DNA from: JAOUJD01 sp963726405
Lineage (GTDB): Bacteria > Pseudomonadota > Gammaproteobacteria > Burkholderiales > Burkholderiaceae_F
Direction: 5' to 3'
Length of the DNA stretch: 38,829 bases
NCBI GenBank assembly: GCA_963726405.1
Contig: CAVSCF010000008.1
Span: 1 to 38,829 of the forward strand
This document shows positions 1 through 8,732 of this stretch, one piece after another. The notes beneath the pieces are model-generated. The model had not been told where the DNA came from, did not search any database, and saw only the letters and a list, made by a program, of their open reading frames with translations. Both the position numbers and the translations under genes were made by a program. Each line of letters starts with the position of its first letter. Position 1 is the first letter of the stretch.

Positions 1-334
1 CAACTCACGTCCCCCGCCTCCTCCGTGTGCCGGCCAACCTGATCCTTCGGCACTAGTCCTTCTGATATCCGAGCGCAGTTTCTTCCGCGGCGGCAGCCGG
101 GAACCGTTGAGGATACCAAGCGCAAACCGGACCCCACGGCCGCAGGCAAGGCGTTGGCCCGGATCCGGAGGAAATACCAGGCAAAGAGGTCGACGTGCGC
201 GGAATTCCTGTCGGCCGCGGTACTGCCGTCGCCGGCGCAAGAGGCGTCGCGCAATACGCGCAGTGCCGGAACTTGGCCGGGCTCTGTTGGCCGCGGCCGT
301 GACACTTCCCGCGACACTTCACCATCTGCATGGC
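1..334. other. gene-free left edge
   Basis: No open frame in this stretch resembles a protein I recognise on either strand. The short frames present have the arginine/proline/serine-rich composition typical of non-coding frames in GC-rich DNA. The stretch lies 3' of the minus-strand phosphodiesterase gene. I see no convincing terminator, promoter or RNA gene in it. Confidence 0.5.
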
Positions 335-1126
335 TCAGTCCCTGGACCCCCACGTCGGAAAGTCCTCGACCACCTGGGAGTGCGTCACCAGCTCGTTGCC
401 ATTCCACAGGTGCAACTGGAACCCGGACGGCTCGAACGTGAAGCGGATGTCGGCGCCCGGCACGAGGTCGAGCAGCAATTGATGCGCGCTGCTGGGACAC
501 ACCGAGGCGATCGTTCCCGCGAAACGGGCGTGGATCGAGCGATGGTAGTGGCCGCTGATCACTCGCTCGACGTGGCCGTAGCGGGCGACCACAGCGGCCT
601 CCTCCCATGGATTGGCCAGTGTCATCTGGTCCATGAACGTGAGGCCGGTGACGAAGGGCGGATGGTGCTGCGCGACGACCGTCGGGCGGTGCGATTCGTC
701 CAGCGTGCGGTCGAGCCAGTCGAGGCGGCGCGCGCACAGTTCGCCTCCAGGCGCGCGCGGGATGAGCGTGTCGAGCACGACAAGGCGGACCTCGAAGTCG
801 TCGACGACGTACTGCACGAAACCGTCCGGCCCCTGCAGGTGCCTCTGCTCGGGAAAGGACTTCTGCAGCGCTTCGCGGTCGTCGTGATTGCCGACCGCAA
901 GGTAGATGGGCATGTGCAGTGGCGCCAGCAGTTCGCGCAGCAGGCCGTACTCCTCGGCCGTTGCGTGATCGGTCAGGTCGCCGGTGACGACGACTGCATC
1001 GGGAAGCCGGGGCAGTGACAGCACCTTGCGCACGCAACGCTCCAGCATCCTCGGGGTGTCGATGCGCCCGTAGGCCAGGCGGCCCTCCGGTACGAGATGT
1101 GGATCGCTGATCTGGCAAAGGAGCAT
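335..1126 (-). CDS. CpdA-like metallophosphoesterase (cyclic nucleotide phosphodiesterase)
   Basis: This 263-residue cytoplasmic protein has the full calcineurin-like dimetal phosphoesterase motif series. Near the N-terminus is SDPH (metal-binding Asp and His). It is followed by GDLTD at about residue 50, GNHDD at about 80, a QHHPP block at about 153 and GHYHR at about 193. The order, length and lack of a signal peptide fit the CpdA / GpdQ class III phosphodiesterases, which hydrolyse 3',5'-cAMP or small phosphodiesters. Family knowledge does not settle the substrate. The start is the ATG at 1126, which puts the first metal ligand at residue 8 as in the family. The gene stands alone. A class III cyclase-domain protein is encoded about 3 kb away, but a functional link is only a guess. 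Confidence 0.85.
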   Translation of the reverse strand: MLLCQISDPHLVPEGRLAYGRIDTPRMLERCVRKVLSLPRLPDAVVVTGDLTDHATAEEYGLLRELLAPLHMPIYLAVGNHDDREALQKSFPEQRHLQGPDGFVQYVVDDFEVRLVVLDTLIPRAPGGELCARRLDWLDRTLDESHRPTVVAQHHPPFVTGLTFMDQMTLANPWEEAAVVARYGHVERVISGHYHRSIHARFAGTIASVCPSSAHQLLLDLVPGADIRFTFEPSGFQLHLWNGNELVTHSQVVEDFPTWGSRD

Positions 1127-1667
1127 GCCGACTGCCTTCTCTTTTGCAGGGACGTGCGCGGATCCGGTGCTCGGGCCAAGTGCCCCCTCACCGGCGCGCG
1201 AAGGCGTGAGAGTAGCGGATGCGGTCCAGGGAGGAATTCAGCGGAGGGCTCAATGATCGGCCGCACGGGCTGGCGAAGGCTGAAGCATCGGAGGGACTCG
1301 AGATGCGCGGAAGGTCAGGCTGACCGCTCTGCTTTGGTCGCGTCTCGGTCGGCGAGACAGTGTCGCGCGCAACGGGAGATTCTTCTCCATTCGATCTACA
1401 GCTCTCGACGAAGCGGGCGGGCGCGCTATCGATGCGCGTTGAAGGTCACGCTAACTGTCAAAAATCTCGACAATCCGCAAGACCCCGCCCGTATTTCTTG
1501 AGGGCTTTCCGACAGGCGGTCGGCCCATTCCTTCCCGCCGATTTGGTACGTCCATAGAATCGGCTCACGCTGGAACAACAAACAAGAGTCTCACCAGAAG
1601 GCCAATCGCTGCGAGGTCGGCGACGCGGCTTTGCTTGCGGGGTGGACGCTACAAGTTGGGGGGAAGG
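1127..1667. other. intergenic region between divergent genes
   Basis: About 540 bases separate the divergent phosphodiesterase and PEP-CTERM genes. Promoters for both must lie here, but I could not assign hexamers. A short inverted repeat, TGTC-N9-GACA, lies near 1457-1473. I looked for a sigma-54 type GG-N10-GC promoter, which drives some PEP-CTERM genes in this group, and found no copy with correct spacing. No RNA gene or coding frame was recognised. Confidence 0.4.
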
Positions 1668-2402
1668 ATGCTGAACAAGCTGATGAGGAACGTGAAGCGA
1701 GTCGGTGCAGCGGTTGCTATATCTGCCGGTACCGCCACGTTCGCGGGGCAAGCCAATGCGGGGCAGTACATCGGCAAGTGGGACCCCGCGTTCGGCGCGG
1801 ATTTCGCCACCCTGGGATGGAAGGGCCAGGCCATCTTCTTCATTCCCGATGCCTGCCTCGCCAGCGACGGCGTCAAGACGAACTCCGGAGTCTGTTCCGG
1901 TATGTCGATTCTCAGCGCCGAGGTTGATTTCTATGACTTGGGGAGCCCGGGCACGATCATCGACAAGATCTTCTTCACCACGCCTTCGACGGACGTCACG
2001 AGCATGACTGTCGCGGGCGGCGCGCTCAGCGCCGTCGTGGGGCAGTTCGACTACTTCGTGGAATCGAACATCAACGGACCCGGCGGCGGGGGCAAGACTT
2101 CGTTCGAACTCGGCTTCATTCAGCCGGATCTGGAGAACCTGGCTCGCCTGGCGTTCAAGTACCTGGCCCCGTGTCCCGAAGACGACGAGGAGTGCAGGAG
2201 CAAGCGGAAGAAGGAAAAGGAGGAGTTTGACGACGAACTCTGCCTGGTCACCGGCTTCAGCCAAACCGATGGCACGGGTGGTGCAGGCAAGCCGCTCATC
2301 TCGTTTGAACGGCTGTCCGTGCCGGAGCCGGGCAGCGCGGCACTGATGCTATCGGCGCTTGGTTTGCTTGCCGCGTTTCGCAGGCGCAAGTCCGCCGCTT
2401 AG
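1668..2402 (+). CDS. PEP-CTERM sorting domain protein
   Basis: This exported protein of about 244 residues starts with a lysine/arginine-containing signal peptide and a likely cleavage after an A-N-A motif. It ends with the PEP-CTERM tripartite signal: VPEPG, a hydrophobic segment of about 15 residues, and the basic tail RRRK. In known systems exosortase EpsH/XrtA recognises this signal and the protein is processed during export, often linked to exopolysaccharide or biofilm. No exosortase is in this window. Near residue 180 is a highly charged stretch flanked by cysteines. I chose the ATG at 1668. A TTG at 1635 and an ATG at 1683 are in frame. The GGGGGAAGG just before 1668 is too close to serve it well, so 1683 remains possible. 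The role of the mature domain is unknown. Confidence 0.85.
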   Translation: MLNKLMRNVKRVGAAVAISAGTATFAGQANAGQYIGKWDPAFGADFATLGWKGQAIFFIPDACLASDGVKTNSGVCSGMSILSAEVDFYDLGSPGTIIDKIFFTTPSTDVTSMTVAGGALSAVVGQFDYFVESNINGPGGGGKTSFELGFIQPDLENLARLAFKYLAPCPEDDEECRSKRKKEKEEFDDELCLVTGFSQTDGTGGAGKPLISFERLSVPEPGSAALMLSALGLLAAFRRRKSAA

Positions 2403-2430
2403 CGCTGTCGATCCTATAAAGGCAACTCGA

Positions 2431-5251
2431 TCACGCAAGAAGCGCCGGCTCTTCAGCCGGCGCTTGTGCTTGGGCAATCGCTTCGCGAATGTCGAGTGAC
2501 TTTCCCCTCTCCCACTCGAGGCCGAAAGTCTGTTCGCTAAGCGCTGCGCGCAAAGCCCCGAGGCGCTGCTCCAGCATCTGCTCTTCTCGGGCGGTGTTCG
2601 GGAGTTGCAGGCGCTCCCGCGCCTGTCCTACTGCTGACAGGAGCCTGACTGCCTTCGCTTTGTCCGATGATGAGAAATATTCGGCCAGGTCTTCGAGACA
2701 CCCCAGCAATTCTTCCCACATCTCAAAGGAGGCATAGGCTCGCAACGCCTCATCAAGTCGCTCGCGGGCTGAACCTTCGGCTCCACGCTGCAGATCGCAC
2801 TTTCCGAGCCATCGGGTCGCATTCGCTTCTCCCCGCTTGTCCGCAGCTTCTCGGCAGATTGTGAAGGAGCGCTTGAACCGTTGCTGCGCCTCGTCGAACC
2901 CGCCCGTTTCAAAGGCAACCTCGCCGATCACAAGCTGACACTCACCTTCGAACTCCTTGAACTGGATCTGCTCGGCGAGCGCAAGGCTCTGCTGCAGATA
3001 GCCGCGGGCTTCGGTTTCCTTGCCCGCGCGCAAGCAGATATGTCCGAGGTGGCACAGACCGATCGTTTCTCCGTGCTTGTCACCGAGTTCGCGAAAGATA
3101 TTCAGAGCCTCGCGCTCGCTTCTCTCGGCTCCATTCATGTCGCCAGACTGGAGGCGCGCGAGAGAAAGAGTGGACAACGTCGCCGCAATGTCGATCGGCC
3201 TCCCCACTGCGCGCCGCAGCTCCAGGCACTTCTCCAGCATCCGCCGGGCCTCCGAATGATCGCTCTGACTCTCGGCAAGACCGGCTCCAACATAGAGCGC
3301 CCATGCTTGCGCAAGATCCGACTCGCGAATCGCTGGAGATTCGAGTGCGCTGCGAACGATGCCTCGCCCCTCGGTGGCGTAACCCCGGAGCATCCAGAAA
3401 CCGTGCAGTGCGACGCAGATCTTCACCGCGATCAGAGGGTCCGCGCCTCCTGCGAGGGAGAGAGCGAGCGCACGTCGCACGTTGTCGAGGTCCGTTTCAA
3501 GGCGCCGAATCCATTCGCCCTGGGCCTCGCCCATCAATCCGTCGCGTGCCTGCTTCGACAGCGAGAAGAAGTAGTCGCAATGGGTGCGGCCCGTGGCGTC
3601 CTTCTCCTCCCCGGCCTCCGCCAACTTCCCGGCCGCGTACTCCCGAATGGTCTCCAGCATTTTGTAGCGCGGCACATCCTCGCTCTCGTCCAGGATGACG
3701 AGCGACTTCTCGACCAGCGACGCAAGCAGGTCGAGGACATCCTCCGGCGCGAGCGGAGCGGCTCCGCAGATAGCCTCCGCCGCCTCGAGGTCGAAGCCGC
3801 CGACGAACACGCCCAGGCGCGCGAAGAAGCACTTCTCGTCCTCGTGCAGCAGATCGAACGACCAGTCGACCAGCCCCTTCAGCGTTTGTTGGCGCTCCTG
3901 CAGCACGCGCGCGCCGCCGGTGAGTATCTTGAAGCGGTCCTTCAGGCGGGCGTTGATGTCGGCGACCGACAATGACCGCACGCGCGCAGCGGCAAGTTCC
4001 AGCGCCAACGGAATGCCTTCGAGCCGCGCGACGAGTTCCGCCACCGGCGCCCGCCGTCGCCGCGTCGAGCATGAACGAGGGCTTGCTTTGCTGTGCGCGC
4101 GCGACGAAGAGCTGGACCGCGGTGGAACGCGACACGTCGTCGACGCTCGCACCACGCGCGGGTAGCGGCAGCGGCTGCACCGGATAGTTGTGCTCGCCCG
4201 GCACGTGCAGCGCCTCGCGGCTGGTCGCGATGATGCGGACGTTGCGGCGCGGCGCGCAGCACGGCGTTGGCGAGTTCCGCCGACGGCTTCATCAGGTGCT
4301 CGCAGTTGTCGAGGATGAGCAGCACGCTGCGGTCCTTCAGGTGCGCGCAGATGGACTGCAGCAAGCGGTCGATCGGGCTCGGCCTTCACGCCGATCAGCT
4401 GCGCCGCCTCGCTCGCGACCAGCGCCTCGTCGCGCAGCGGCGAGAGGTCGAGGAACCAGACACCGTCCGGCATAGCTTGTGAAGAAGCCCAGCCGCCGAC
4501 TGGACTGCCAGCCGGGTCTTTCCAAGCCCGCCCATGCCGAGCAGCGTTACCAGGCGGGCCTTGTCGAGCAGCGCTCTTGACTTCCCCGATCTCGCGCTCG
4601 CGGCCGACGAATGCCGTAGCGAGATGCGGCAGGTTGTGCGGGATTTCCTTGACCGGGAGCCACCAGTCGTCGTCGCGGACGACCCTGTAAACCTTCTCGC
4701 TGTCGGGCGGCGCAACGAAAGGCGAGGTTTCATCGCCGACTTCGAACAGTTCGATCGGCTCGGCGATGCCCTTGACCATCCAGAACCCGTGCGACTCGAC
4801 ACGCAGTGCCGTGTCGCCGAGTGCCGCCCGGGCCTCCGTGGTCATCAGCGTCTGGCCTCCGGAGGCGAGCGACATGATGCGGGCCGTCATCGGCTTGGCG
4901 AGCCCTTCGACTTCGATCGGTTTTGCGCCGAGCGCGACGTCTTCGGGGGTGTTCCGGCGCAGGAGCACCGGACCGACGTGCAGGCCCGCCCGCGCTCTGA
5001 AGCGGCGTCGGAAGTTCGGCCAGCGCGCGGTGATAGGCCACCGCGAAGGCGACGGCGCCTGCCGCTTCGTCGAACAGCATCAGCATGCCGTCGGTCTTGT
5101 CGATCTCGCGGCCGCCATGCTTCACGAGCAGGTCGCGCGCGGTGCGGTCATGCGAAATCCAGACCTCGGCCATGGCGGCGTCGCCGATCGCTTCGGCGAG
5201 CTTGGTGCTGTCGACGACGTCCGTCAGCAGAAGCGCGCGGACCTCGCTCAT
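2431..5251 (-). CDS. cyclase-domain / STAND ATPase / TPR regulator (apparent frameshifts)
   Basis: Reading across frames gives a protein of about 940 residues. The N-terminus is a class III adenylate/guanylate cyclase homology domain, with TDVVDST near residue 10 and KTDG near 60. A STAND/NB-ARC-like ATPase follows: GRE entry motif, P-loop GMGGLGKT near 4520, Walker B LLILDN near 4310, and a Sensor-type TSRE motif. A GIPLALELAAARV block and a long C-terminal TPR superhelix (about 3600 to 2500) complete it. Such proteins are thought to be signal-responsive switches. Ligand and output are unknown. The frame breaks near 4990, 4570, 4480, 4380, 4240 and 4050, yet every motif survives in another frame. 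This suggests sequence errors more than decay, but a real pseudogene cannot be excluded. The start at 5251 gives MSEVRALLLTDVV; an in-frame start at 5308 is less likely. Confidence 0.75.
2440..2465. terminator. perfect 11-bp hairpin between convergent genes
   Basis: AAGCGCCGGCT pairs perfectly with AGCCGGCGCTT across the four-base loop CTTC. The hairpin lies 38 bases after the PEP-CTERM stop and overlaps the last codons of the converging minus-strand regulator. There is no clean T run on either side, so it may act as a bidirectional stop or simply protect 3' ends. Confidence 0.5.
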
Positions 5252-5337
5252 CGGGCCGCCGCCGAAGGCACGGCGCGGCGCGCCAGAACCGGGTTGGCAG
5301 AGCACCATGCCGTCAGGCCTTTTCTTTATGGAAGACG

Positions 5338-5364
5338 CGCCGCCAGGTTCCCCCGCTGGCGGCG
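5338..5364. terminator. GC-rich hairpin between tRNA-Gly and regulator gene
   Basis: CGCCGCCAG pairs with CTGGCGGCG across a nine-base loop. It lies downstream of the minus-strand tRNA gene and upstream of the minus-strand regulator start, where a tRNA transcript would be expected to end. There is no T run beside the stem, so a terminator role is tentative. Confidence 0.3.
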
Positions 5365-5426
5365 AGGGGGAAGAGTAGCGGATGGGACGCCGCGGAGGAA
5401 TCGCGGGTGGCGATGAGGAGGGGAAG

Positions 5427-5500
5427 TGGAGCGGGTGAAGGGAATCGAACCCTCGTATGCAGCTTGGGAAGCTGCCGTTCTGCCATTGAACTACACCCGC
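5427..5500 (-). tRNA. tRNA-Gly (anticodon CCC)
   Basis: The minus strand folds as a complete tRNA. The acceptor arm GCGGGTG/CACCCGC is followed by discriminator T and an encoded CCA (5427-5429). The D-arm region GTAGTTCAATGGCAGAAC and the T-arm GAGGGTTCGATTCCCTT are present. The anticodon stem GCAGC/GCTGC closes the loop TTCCCAA. The anticodon CCC (complement at 5466-5468) reads GGG, and the sequence closely matches the enterobacterial glyU type. The length is 74 with CCA. Confidence 0.96.
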
Positions 5501-5561
5501 ACTGACAACCAGAAATCTACTTCATCGCCAGGGATTGCTCGCAATTCGTCTGGCGCGAATT

Positions 5562-5577
5562 ATTGAACTACACCCGC
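5562..5577 (-). repeat. 16-bp repeat of the tRNA-Gly 5' end
   Basis: ATTGAACTACACCCGC at 5562-5577 exactly repeats the tRNA-Gly 5' portion at 5485-5500, in the same orientation, 61 bases upstream of the tRNA. The remainder does not fold as a tRNA. It is either a relic of a tandem tRNA duplication or a recombination scar. Confidence 0.7.
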
Positions 5578-5690
5578 GAGACGCGGATTCTATGGCACTG
5601 CAGGTCCCCTTCCAAACAAGGGATTCCGTGGAGCCGGGGCGAAGCCCGAGCCGGGACTGCCCTCCTGCTGCGCGTAAAATTCCCTCCTCG

Positions 5691-5915
5691 ATGACGACTT
5701 TCACCCCCGTCCTGCTCTCACTGACCGTCAACGGCCAGCCCGCCGAGGTCCCGTCCGGGTCCACGGTGTCCGACCTTCTCGCCTCGCTCGATACCGCGGG
5801 CAAGCGCGTGGCGGTCGAGCGCAATGGCGAGATCGTTCCCCGTTCCCGGCACGCGGCCACCGCACTCGCCGCCGGGGACCGTCTGGAAATCGTCATCGCC
5901 GTCGGAGGTGGCTGA
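5691..5915 (+). CDS. thiS: ThiS sulfur carrier protein
   Basis: This small beta-grasp protein of 74 residues ends in the diagnostic Gly-Gly tail (IAVGGG) and carries the VNGQP start of the ubiquitin-like fold. ThiS is adenylated and thiocarboxylated at the terminal Gly and donates sulfur to thiazole synthase ThiG. Typical ThiS proteins have about 66 residues, so the real start may lie a few codons inside the ATG chosen. The stop overlaps the next gene's start (TGATG at 5913-5917), which implies translational coupling. No thiamine riboswitch was recognised upstream, although only about 110 bases separate it from the repeat near the tRNA. Confidence 0.92.
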   Translation: MTTFTPVLLSLTVNGQPAEVPSGSTVSDLLASLDTAGKRVAVERNGEIVPRSRHAATALAAGDRLEIVIAVGGG

Positions 5916-6379
5916 TGTCACAGCAGCATTTGTTCGAAGGCGAACTGCACTGGACCGGGCAGCCGGGCGAAGACGAACACGGCAAGCTGAAGCTCGCGCG
6001 GTCGTACGTCCTCCGGTTCAAGGGCGTGGCGCCCATCGAAGGTTCCTCGCCGGCGGTGTTCCGCGGGGACGATTCCAGGCACAACCCGGAAACGCTGATG
6101 GTGGCGTCGCTGATGGCGTGCCATCACCTGACCTACCTGGCGGTGTGCGAGCGCGCCGGGGTGCGCGTGCTCGAGTACAAGGACAGCGGCACCGGCACCC
6201 TCGCGATGAAGGACGGCAAGATGCGCATGGTCGAGATCGTGCTGTGGCCGCAGGTGCGGATCGCAGACGCTGCGCAGATCGACCTCGCACGCGAACTGCA
6301 CGCCAAGGCGCACGCCAACTGTTTCATGTCCAACTCCGTCAACTTCGAGGTCAAGGTCCAGCCGGCCGTGACCGCATGA
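5915..6379 (+). CDS. OsmC family protein
   Basis: This 154-residue protein has the OsmC/Ohr fold signature. The first catalytic-type cysteine is C69 in SLMACHHLTYL and the second is C136 in NCFMSNSV. OsmC/Ohr proteins use such a pair to reduce organic hydroperoxides with thiol electron donors. Less conserved members have unknown roles. The second motif (CFMSNS) differs from the common CPVSN form, so peroxidase activity is likely but not assured. The gene starts within the thiS stop codon and ends one base before the thiG start region, so it sits inside a thiS-thiG operon. A role in protecting thiocarboxylate chemistry, or simple co-transcription, are both guesses. Confidence 0.85.
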   Translation: MSQQHLFEGELHWTGQPGEDEHGKLKLARSYVLRFKGVAPIEGSSPAVFRGDDSRHNPETLMVASLMACHHLTYLAVCERAGVRVLEYKDSGTGTLAMKDGKMRMVEIVLWPQVRIADAAQIDLARELHAKAHANCFMSNSVNFEVKVQPAVTA

Positions 6380-6380
6380 G

Positions 6381-7178
6381 ATGAACGACACACTGCGCAT
6401 CGGCGCGCGCGAATTCCGCTCGCGACTGCTGATCGGCACCGGCAAGTACAAGGACCTCGCCCAGACGAAGGACGCGGTGGAGGCGAGCGGCGCCGAGATC
6501 GTCACGGTCGCCATCCGCCGCACCAACATCGGCCAGAACAAGGGCGAGCCGAGCCTGCTCGACGTGCTGCCGACGTCGAAGTACACGATGCTGCCCAACA
6601 GCGCCGGCTGCTACACCGCCGAGGACGCGGTGCGCACCCTGCGGCTCGCGCGTGAACTGCTCGACGGCCACGCACTGACCAAGCTCGAAGTGCTCGGCGA
6701 CCCGGCGTCGCTCTATCCGAACATGCCCGAGACCCTCAAGGCCGCCGAGACGCTGGTGAAGGAAGGCTTCGAGGTGATGGTCTACTGCAGCGACGATCCG
6801 ATCCAGGCGCAGGTGCTGGAGTCGATCGGCTGCGTGGCGGTGATGCCGCTCGCCTCGCTGATCGGTTCCGGCATGGGCATCCTCAACCCATGGAACATCC
6901 AGCTGATCCTGGAGAAGGCCAAGGTCCCGGTGATCGTCGATGCGGGGGTCGGCACCGCCAGTGACGCCGCCATCGCGATGGAACTCGGCTGCGCCGGCGT
7001 GCTGATGAACACGGCGGTCGCGCAGGCGAAAGACCCGGTGCTGATGGCCAGCGCGATGAAGAAGGCCGTCGAAGCCGGCCGCGAGGCGTTCCGCGCGGGA
7101 CGGATGCCGAAGAAGCTCTACAGCGCAGCGCCAAGTTCACCGACCACCGGCGTCATCGCGCCGAGCAAGGCGGCCTGA
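6381..7178 (+). CDS. thiG: ThiG thiazole synthase
   Basis: This 265-residue TIM-barrel enzyme forms the thiazole phosphate of thiamine from 1-deoxyxylulose-5-phosphate, dehydroglycine/iminoglycine and ThiS thiocarboxylate. The Schiff-base lysine is expected at K101 in LTKLEVLGD. The phosphate-binding glycine patterns PLASLIGSG and VDAGVGTASDAA follow at about 155-200, and VLMNTAV near 215. It has full family length and an intact frame. The start overlaps the preceding OsmC region (ATGAG at 6378, ATG at 6381), consistent with one transcript from thiS. The family partners for glycine oxidation (ThiO or ThiH) are not in the window. Confidence 0.96.
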   Translation: MNDTLRIGAREFRSRLLIGTGKYKDLAQTKDAVEASGAEIVTVAIRRTNIGQNKGEPSLLDVLPTSKYTMLPNSAGCYTAEDAVRTLRLARELLDGHALTKLEVLGDPASLYPNMPETLKAAETLVKEGFEVMVYCSDDPIQAQVLESIGCVAVMPLASLIGSGMGILNPWNIQLILEKAKVPVIVDAGVGTASDAAIAMELGCAGVLMNTAVAQAKDPVLMASAMKKAVEAGREAFRAGRMPKKLYSAAPSSPTTGVIAPSKAA

Positions 7179-7215
7179 CCGCTCGCGGCCCGAACCGCGC
7201 CGCCTTCGCGCGCGT

Positions 7216-8661
7216 TTACTCGAGCGGCACCGCCCCGATCTTGCTGCGCCGTGCGTTGGCGACGAGCGCCAGGATCGCGGTCGACGCCAGCCGCGTGCGC
7301 ACGCTGTCCGAGCGGCTCGTCAGCACCATCGGCACACGCGTGCCGAGCACGATGCCGGCGCTGTCCGCGCCCGCCAGGTACTGCAACTGCTTCGCCAGCA
7401 TGTTGCCGGACTCGAGGTCGGGCACCACGAGGATGTCCGCGCGCCCGGCGACCGGCGACTCGATCTTCTTCGTGCGCGCCGCCTCGATGCTGATCGCGTT
7501 GTCGAAGGCCAGCGGGCCGTCGAGCAGGCCGCCGACGATCTGGCCGCGATCCGCCATCTTGCACAGCGCCGCCGCATCGACCGTCGACGGGATCTTCGGA
7601 TTCACGGTCTCGACCGCCGAGAGGATCGCGACCTTGGGCTCCTCGATGCCGAGCACGTGCGCGAGTTCGATCGCGTTCTGCACGATGTCGACCTTGTCCT
7701 CGAGCGTCGGCTGGATGTTGATGGCAGCGTCGGTGACGAGCAGCGGCCGCGGATACGCGGGCACGTCGAGGACGAAAACGTGGCTGATGCGCCGCGCCGT
7801 CCGCAATCCGGTCGACGTCGGCACCACGGCCGCGAGCATCTCGTCGGTGTGCAGGCTGCCCTTCATCAGCGCGTCGACCTTGCCCTGGCGCGCGAGCTGG
7901 ACCGCGCGCGCGGCGGCTTCGTGACTGTGCTCGGTACTGACGATGGTGATGCCGGTGAGGTCGGCGCCGTAGGTTTCCGCCACCGAGCGGATCTTCGCCT
8001 CCGGGCCGACAAGAATCGGGACGATCAGTCCGCGGCGCGCGGCCTCGAGCGGGCCGAGCAGCGAGTCGCGATCGCACGGATGCACCACCGCGCAGCGCAC
8101 CGCGGGCAACCCTTCGCATCGCCGCAGCAGCTTCGTGAACGCGTCGTTCCGGCGCAGCACCATCTCCGGCGTGGCCACGTCGGAGTAGCTGATGCGCTCC
8201 TCGGGAGCCCGCACGGTGACCGTACCGGTGACCAGTTCGTCGTTGCCGCGCTTGACGTTGCAGGCGAGCACGACGATGTGGCCCGGCCGCTTTTCCAGCA
8301 CGGTGGCCGTCGCCGTCAGTTCGTCGCCGGCGGCGATGGCGCCTTCGAACGCGAGTTCCTGCGATACCAGCGTCGTGCCGGGGCCTGGCATGCGTCGCGC
8401 GAGCAGCCCGGAGATGATGGCCTCGGCCCCGGCGGCCTTCGCGGTCGTCCCGCCGAGCGGTCCCTTGCCGTTCGCCGCCAGATGGAAGGCGTCGACGTCT
8501 CCGCTCACGAGCGCGAGCGCGTCGACCTCGGTCTGGCTGATGCGCCGCGAGACCGTGGCCGTCGAGCCGACCTCAAGCTCGTCGTAGGTGATGTTGGTGA
8601 AGGACCGCAATCCGCTCTCCCCCTGTTTCACTGGCTCGTTTACCGTCGTTGTGCAATGCAT
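7216..8661 (-). CDS. bifunctional MaoC-like hydratase / phosphate acetyltransferase
   Basis: This protein of about 481 residues fuses two domains. The N-terminal part (about 20-155) is a MaoC hotdog domain, with ISQTEVDALALVSGD and a DAFH region. The C-terminal part (about 180-480) is a phosphate acetyl/butyryltransferase domain, with MKGSLHTDEML, VTDAAINIQP and PDLESGNML. Enzymes of this architecture are annotated as enoyl-CoA hydratase/phosphate acetyltransferase and are common in Alpha- and Betaproteobacteria. They are probably linked to acyl-CoA and acyl-phosphate exchange. ATG 8661 is the first ATG (TTG at 8664 precedes it). A TTG near 8610, preceded by GGGGAGAG, fits the usual N-terminus better and should be considered. 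The gene is divergent from trmB and convergent with thiG. Confidence 0.88.
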   Translation of the reverse strand: MHCTTTVNEPVKQGESGLRSFTNITYDELEVGSTATVSRRISQTEVDALALVSGDVDAFHLAANGKGPLGGTTAKAAGAEAIISGLLARRMPGPGTTLVSQELAFEGAIAAGDELTATATVLEKRPGHIVVLACNVKRGNDELVTGTVTVRAPEERISYSDVATPEMVLRRNDAFTKLLRRCEGLPAVRCAVVHPCDRDSLLGPLEAARRGLIVPILVGPEAKIRSVAETYGADLTGITIVSTEHSHEAAARAVQLARQGKVDALMKGSLHTDEMLAAVVPTSTGLRTARRISHVFVLDVPAYPRPLLVTDAAINIQPTLEDKVDIVQNAIELAHVLGIEEPKVAILSAVETVNPKIPSTVDAAALCKMADRGQIVGGLLDGPLAFDNAISIEAARTKKIESPVAGRADILVVPDLESGNMLAKQLQYLAGADSAGIVLGTRVPMVLTSRSDSVRTRLASTAILALVANARRSKIGAVPLE

Positions 8662-8732
8662 CAATTTTACGCCGTCCGGCCGGCCCGCGGGGCGACGGGG
8701 ACACGGTTACCATCCGCGCCCTCAGGAACGCC

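Noticed and set aside
1550..1660. Sigma-54 (-24/-12) promoter for the PEP-CTERM gene
   Set aside because: GG and GC dinucleotides occur, but none with the required 10-bp spacing and flanking consensus.
5562..5577. Second tRNA-Gly gene
   Set aside because: Only the first 16 bases of the tRNA are repeated; no anticodon or T arm follows.
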